Shown here: positions 60,767 through 64,000 of the stretch, piece after piece
Layout of the letters: each line of letters opens with the position of its first letter
How positions within the stretch are numbered: position 1 is the first letter of the stretch
DNA from: Christiangramia crocea
GTDB taxonomy: Bacteria > Bacteroidota > Bacteroidia > Flavobacteriales > Flavobacteriaceae
DNA: 64,000 nucleotides
Reading direction: 5' to 3'
Assembly (NCBI RefSeq): GCF_022410465.1
Contig: NZ_JAJSON010000030.1
Location: 62,001-126,000, forward strand
Program-made: the position numbers and the translations under genes
Notes under the pieces: model-generated
The model's input: the letters and a program-made list of their open reading frames with translations, nothing else
What the model was told of the DNA's origin: nothing
Databases searched by the model: none

Positions 60767-61897
60767 TTATTCCTTTATCACATTATATTTCTTTAGTATT
60801 GGTATAACCTTTTCCATGGGCAGCGCTTTAATACTTCTTCCTTTAAAACCGGTCATGGTCTCGGCGATGAATAATGAATTAAAAATAGCCTCTTCGGTAG
60901 CTTCGATGGCGGCCATAAAGATGGGAGACATTAAGTCATTTGGTACGACTTTCTTTTCCAGCAGATCAGATTCAATTTTATATGGTACCCTGTTTTCTTC
61001 CGAGGTGGAAAATGCGATAACATAATCACCGCTTCCGTTGGATGCAATACCTCCTGTCTTGGCTAGACCCAGAATGGCTCTTTTTGCCATTCGCTTTAAA
61101 TTCCGGGTGTCCAGGGGAGCATCTGTAGCTACCACGATCATACATGAACCATCGGCACTGTCCATGATCCTGTCTCTAAAACTGAATTGATCCAGAACTT
61201 CCCCAACCGGGGCTCCATCTATTTGCAGGTTACCTCCAAAATTGGTCTGTACAAGAACTCCTACCGTGTAACCGCCGAGACTTTCAGGCAAATTTCTGGA
61301 AGACGTCCCAATTCCACCTTTAAACCCGAAACAGATAGTTCCTGTTCCCGCCCCTACATTTCCTTCCTCCACTTCTGTATCTGCATTTTCGATCGCGGAG
61401 ATCACGTCTTCTATTTTCACATGCTGTCCGCGAATATCATTCAGGTAACCGTCATTGGTTTCACCAACCACAGCATTCACAGATCTCACATCTTCATTTC
61501 CTTTCTGATTCAGTGTATATTTTATTAGCGCATTCATTCCGGTTGCAACATTCAGTGTATTTGTAAGTATGATGGGAGTTTCAATATTTCCCAGCTCTTC
61601 AATTTGTGTGCTTCCTGCAAGTTTTCCAAAACCGTTACCAACAAAGACCGCTGCAGGAACTTTCTGCTTAAAAATATTACCTTCATGTGGAAGAATTGCG
61701 GTAACTCCGGTTCTAACCGAATCTCCTTTTATAAGGCTGGTGTGTCCCACTTTTACACCGTCAACATCGGTGATAGAGTTCTTAGGCCCGGGAGGCAGAA
61801 CTCCGGGTTCGATGCCCAGGTCGCGTATTCGTTGCTGGGAAAAAGCATTGGAATTTAAAAGGAAAATGCAGAAAAGAAGTGCAACGAAATGTTTCAT
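60767..61897 (-). CDS. P1 family peptidase (DmpA/L-aminopeptidase D-esterase)
   Basis: A 376-residue Ntn-hydrolase-like peptidase with a signal peptide (FVALLFCIFLLNSNAFS). Family marks are IRDLGIEPGVLPPGPKNSITDVDGVKVGH, VGNGFGKLAGSTQIEELGNIETPIILTNTLNVATGM, VGETNDGYLNDIRGQHV, VGAGTGTICFGFKGGIGTSSR, and GGIASNGSGDYVIAFST, where cleavage before a serine would create the N-terminal nucleophile. Such enzymes remove N-terminal residues or D-amino-acid esters and amides. It converges on the class IV aminotransferase with a seven-base gap and no hairpin. Confidence 0.9.
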   Translation of the reverse strand: MKHFVALLFCIFLLNSNAFSQQRIRDLGIEPGVLPPGPKNSITDVDGVKVGHTSLIKGDSVRTGVTAILPHEGNIFKQKVPAAVFVGNGFGKLAGSTQIEELGNIETPIILTNTLNVATGMNALIKYTLNQKGNEDVRSVNAVVGETNDGYLNDIRGQHVKIEDVISAIENADTEVEEGNVGAGTGTICFGFKGGIGTSSRNLPESLGGYTVGVLVQTNFGGNLQIDGAPVGEVLDQFSFRDRIMDSADGSCMIVVATDAPLDTRNLKRMAKRAILGLAKTGGIASNGSGDYVIAFSTSEENRVPYKIESDLLEKKVVPNDLMSPIFMAAIEATEEAIFNSLFIAETMTGFKGRSIKALPMEKVIPILKKYNVIKE

Positions 61898-61948
61898 TCG
61901 AAATGATTTTTGAAATTTGAAGATACAAAACCAATTGTAAGTTTCGAG

Positions 61949-61963
61949 AAGACTTTAAGTCTT
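61949..61963 (+). repeat. Perfect palindrome upstream of the rimO promoter
   Basis: AAGACTT-T-AAGTCTT is a perfect dyad about 15 bases upstream of the -33 TTG of the rimO promoter. It resembles the AGCTTTAAGC-type intergenic strings found elsewhere in the window. Confidence 0.4.
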
Positions 61964-61977
61964 AAGAGCTAAGCTTC

Positions 61978-62006
61978 TTGAATTCTAATTTTAGATTGTA
62001 TCTTTG
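61978..62006 (+). promoter_or_regulatory. Promoter of rimO
   Basis: TTG at 61978-61980 and TATCTTTG at 61999-62006 are 18 bases apart, a good Bacteroidota promoter; transcription would start near 62012, giving a leader of about 55 bases. Confidence 0.6.
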
Positions 62007-62066
62007 CACCCGCTTAGAATTTCTCTAATCAAAGAATTCCGGGCTCAAATATAGATCAGTAAGTTT

Positions 62067-63425
62067 ATGAGGACTAAGTCGTTAAAGAAAAACAGGATTA
62101 ATGTAGTCACCTTAGGTTGTAGCAAGAATGTGTACGACAGCGAGGTGCTAATGGGGCAGTTGAAGGCCAATAAGAAAGACGTTGTCCATGAACAAGACGG
62201 GAATATTGTTGTTATAAATACCTGCGGATTTATTGATAATGCCAAGGAACAATCGGTAAACACCATTCTTGAATATGTTCAGAAAAAGGAAGAAGGGGAA
62301 GTAGATAAAGTATTTGTGACCGGATGTTTGAGCGAAAGATATAAGCCGGACCTTCAAAAGGAGATCCCGAATGTGGATCAGTATTTTGGAACAACTGAGC
62401 TACCCGGACTTTTAAAGGCTCTCGAAGCTGATTACAAACATGAACTGATAGGGGAAAGGCTTACTACAACTCCTAAGAATTATGCTTATTTAAAGATAGC
62501 TGAAGGCTGTGACCGTCCCTGTTCATTTTGTGCAATTCCTTTGATGCGTGGCGGGCATAAATCCACACCCATTGAAAACCTTGTTAAGGAAGCAGAAAAG
62601 CTTGCCGCAAATGGGGTAAAAGAATTGATACTTATCGCTCAGGATCTTACTTATTACGGTCTTGATCTTTATAAAAAACGTAATCTGGCCGAATTACTGG
62701 AAAACCTGGTTAAGGTTGAAGGTATCGAATGGATAAGGTTGCATTATGCTTTTCCCACCGGTTTCCCGATGGATGTATTGGAAGTGATAAAGCGCGAGCC
62801 CAAAGTTTGTAATTATCTTGATATCCCGCTACAGCATATTTCAGATGAGCTTCTTAAATCGATGCGTCGTGGTACAACTCATGAGAAAACGACCAGACTT
62901 CTGAAAGAATTCAGAAAGAAAGTGCCGGAAATGGCTATAAGGACCACGCTTATTGTTGGATACCCGGGCGAGACCGAGGAGCATTTCCAGGAATTGAAAG
63001 AGTGGGTGAAGGAAATGCGTTTTGAACGCCTTGGTTGCTTTACCTATTCTCATGAAGAGAATACACATGCCTATAACCTGGAAGACGATGTTCCTCAGGA
63101 TTTAAAGCAGGCAAGGGCTAATGAAATTATGGAGATCCAGTCTCAGATCTCATGGGAACTTAACCAGGAGAAAATAGGTAAGACTTTCAAAGTAGTGATA
63201 GACCGTAAGGAAGGTGATTATTTTGTAGGCCGTACCGAATTTGATTCACCCGATGTTGATAATGAAGTACTTATCGATGCGAATTCAGTTTATCTTAAAA
63301 CAGGCGATTACTATGAAGTTAAAATCACCGATGCAGCCGATTTTGATCTTTATGGTGAACCTCTGAATGTAAAAACCGAAAAGCCTGAACGAAAAGAATT
63401 GAGAGTGAGGTCTGTTTTGAAATAA
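62067..63425 (+). CDS. rimO: Ribosomal protein uS12 methylthiotransferase
   Basis: RimO is a radical-SAM enzyme that methylthiolates an aspartate of ribosomal protein uS12. The 452-residue protein has the N-terminal UPF0004 domain (INVVTLGCSKNVYDSEVLMGQL; the cysteines of GCSKN, TCGF and GCLSER bind a 4Fe-4S cluster), the radical-SAM site CDRPCSFCAIPLMRGGHKS with CxxxCxxC, and a C-terminal TRAM domain (about 380-445). LPLMRG-type and DIPLQH phrases support RimO over MiaB. It has its own promoter and a strong terminator. Confidence 0.96.
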   Translation: MRTKSLKKNRINVVTLGCSKNVYDSEVLMGQLKANKKDVVHEQDGNIVVINTCGFIDNAKEQSVNTILEYVQKKEEGEVDKVFVTGCLSERYKPDLQKEIPNVDQYFGTTELPGLLKALEADYKHELIGERLTTTPKNYAYLKIAEGCDRPCSFCAIPLMRGGHKSTPIENLVKEAEKLAANGVKELILIAQDLTYYGLDLYKKRNLAELLENLVKVEGIEWIRLHYAFPTGFPMDVLEVIKREPKVCNYLDIPLQHISDELLKSMRRGTTHEKTTRLLKEFRKKVPEMAIRTTLIVGYPGETEEHFQELKEWVKEMRFERLGCFTYSHEENTHAYNLEDDVPQDLKQARANEIMEIQSQISWELNQEKIGKTFKVVIDRKEGDYFVGRTEFDSPDVDNEVLIDANSVYLKTGDYYEVKITDAADFDLYGEPLNVKTEKPERKELRVRSVLK

Positions 63426-63464
63426 AATCATACTGAAAAAATCTGGGTTTAACTTATTATAACG

Positions 63465-63500
63465 AAACCCCACAGGTTTTTAAAACCTGTGGGGTTTTTC
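63465..63500. terminator. Bidirectional terminator between rimO and the aldolase gene
   Basis: AAACCCCACAGGTTTT / AAAACCTGTGGGGTTT form a 16-bp perfect stem with a one-base centre (in practice a small T/A loop) and T-runs on both sides. Confidence 0.92.
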
Positions 63501-63550
63501 ATTAAAAGTAAAAACTGTAAAACTGGCAAGGAATTAAAGGTCAAGTCAAT

Positions 63551-64000
63551 TTAAGCAATAGTGACTTCATCTTCGAGATAGACCTGCTGCACGCTGTTCA
63601 GGATTTCCACTCCTTCTTTTAACGGACGCTGAAAGGCTTTTCTTCCCATGATAAGCCCGGCACCACCAGCGCGTTTATTAATGACGGCCGTCCTTATAGC
63701 TTCCTTAACATCTGACTCTCCTTTGGAACCTCCACCAGAGTTAATTAAACCTATTTTGCCCATATAACAGTTGGCTACCTGGAGTCTGCAAAGATCTATC
63801 GGATGGTCTGTGGTTAAACTTTCATACATCTCGTCGTCATACTTCCCAAAATTTATATCTCTGAATCCATAGTTGGTTTCCGGTAATTTCTGTTTTATAA
63901 CATCAGCTTTTATGGTAACGCCAAGGTGGTTGGCCTGTCCGGTAAGATCGGCTGCTGAATGATAATCTTTATCGCCCGTTTTGAAACTGGAATTTCGGGT
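63551..64000 (-). CDS. fbaB: Class I fructose-bisphosphate aldolase (FbaB/DhnA type), 3' part
   Basis: The gene runs off the right edge; the last 150 codons are visible and in frame to base 64000. They read [83 protein letters not shown] (phosphate-binding GGGSKG), [20 protein letters not shown] and a C-terminal EDEVTIA. This is the archaeal-type class I aldolase, which uses a Schiff-base lysine (upstream of, or in, the unseen half) to split fructose-1,6-bisphosphate. The 5' end lies outside the window. Confidence 0.93.
   Translation of the reverse strand, partial: TRNSSFKTGDKDYHSAADLTGQANHLGVTIKADVIKQKLPETNYGFRDINFGKYDDEMYESLTTDHPIDLCRLQVANCYMGKIGLINSGGGSKGESDVKEAIRTAVINKRAGGAGLIMGRKAFQRPLKEGVEILNSVQQVYLEDEVTIA

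Overview
This window looks like ordinary chromosome of a Bacteroidota bacterium, most likely an aerobic marine member of the Flavobacteriaceae (a Gramella/Zunongwangia-like genus is a guess from protein style). The evidence is lineage-specific families (DUF5606, DUF5686, DUF6503, DUF4295, pRiA4b ORF-3-like, YtxJ), a TonB-dependent receptor with an N-terminal carboxypeptidase-regulatory-like domain, many Sec/lipoprotein signals ending in FxSC or SAQ, almost no Shine-Dalgarno sequences, and repeated matches to the Bacteroidota -7 promoter element TAnnTTTG. No phage, IS, integrase, CRISPR, tRNA or rRNA was seen. Most genes are housekeeping.

Layout. 1-6.3 kb: the tail of a small heat-shock protein, then iorA-iorB, a convergent PLP aminotransferase and a divergent ADP-forming acyl-CoA synthetase. 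Together these read as a transaminate / oxidatively decarboxylate / make-ATP route for amino acids, best known from peptide-fermenting archaea. 6.4-17.7 kb: a secreted repeat protein, uvrB, an ABC exporter pair, a kinase-fold orphan, an NdpA-like protein, heme A synthase, CCA-adding enzyme and threonylcarbamoyl-AMP synthase. 17.7-24.6 kb: a tightly packed surface-glycan block (GT4, GT2, CDP-glycerol-transferase-like, Kdo-kinase-like, GT9, GT2) joined to dapD. 24.7-32.2 kb: ruvX-def-DUF5606, an outer-membrane DUF5686 protein, smpB, a lipoprotein, a histidine phosphatase, a phytase-like esterase and a CsbD protein.

32.2-46.2 kb: clpB, ytxJ, fumarylacetoacetase, glyA, amidohydrolase, thioesterase, glutaminyl cyclase, the SRP RNA gene ffs, an SDR, a transaldolase, a cysteine-less thioredoxin-like lipoprotein and an asymmetric ABC-F ATPase. 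46.2-64 kb: an outer-membrane receptor preceded by an unexplained structured RNA, a CoA-binding protein, a Na+/solute symporter, recR, a 2-oxoacid dehydrogenase E2, a run exonuclease-FAH-Hpt-cinA, the rpmB-rpmG-DUF4295 ribosomal cluster with ftsY, an amidase-membrane protein-class IV aminotransferase run, a DmpA-type peptidase, rimO and the 3' part of a class I fructose-bisphosphate aldolase.

The most interesting points are: (i) the IorAB/aminotransferase/ACD module with a ferredoxin-less IorA; (ii) an ABC-F protein whose second P-loop and first signature motif are both degenerate, which leaves one composite ATP site; (iii) a candidate structured RNA with its own terminator at 48.74-48.87 kb; (iv) a candidate promoter-leader-terminator unit before rpmB; (v) two copies of the same dyad, three helical turns apart, at the start of a glycosyltransferase gene; (vi) a protein of unknown function with aminoglycoside-phosphotransferase-like catalytic motifs. 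All gene functions are from reading motifs by eye; no searches were run.
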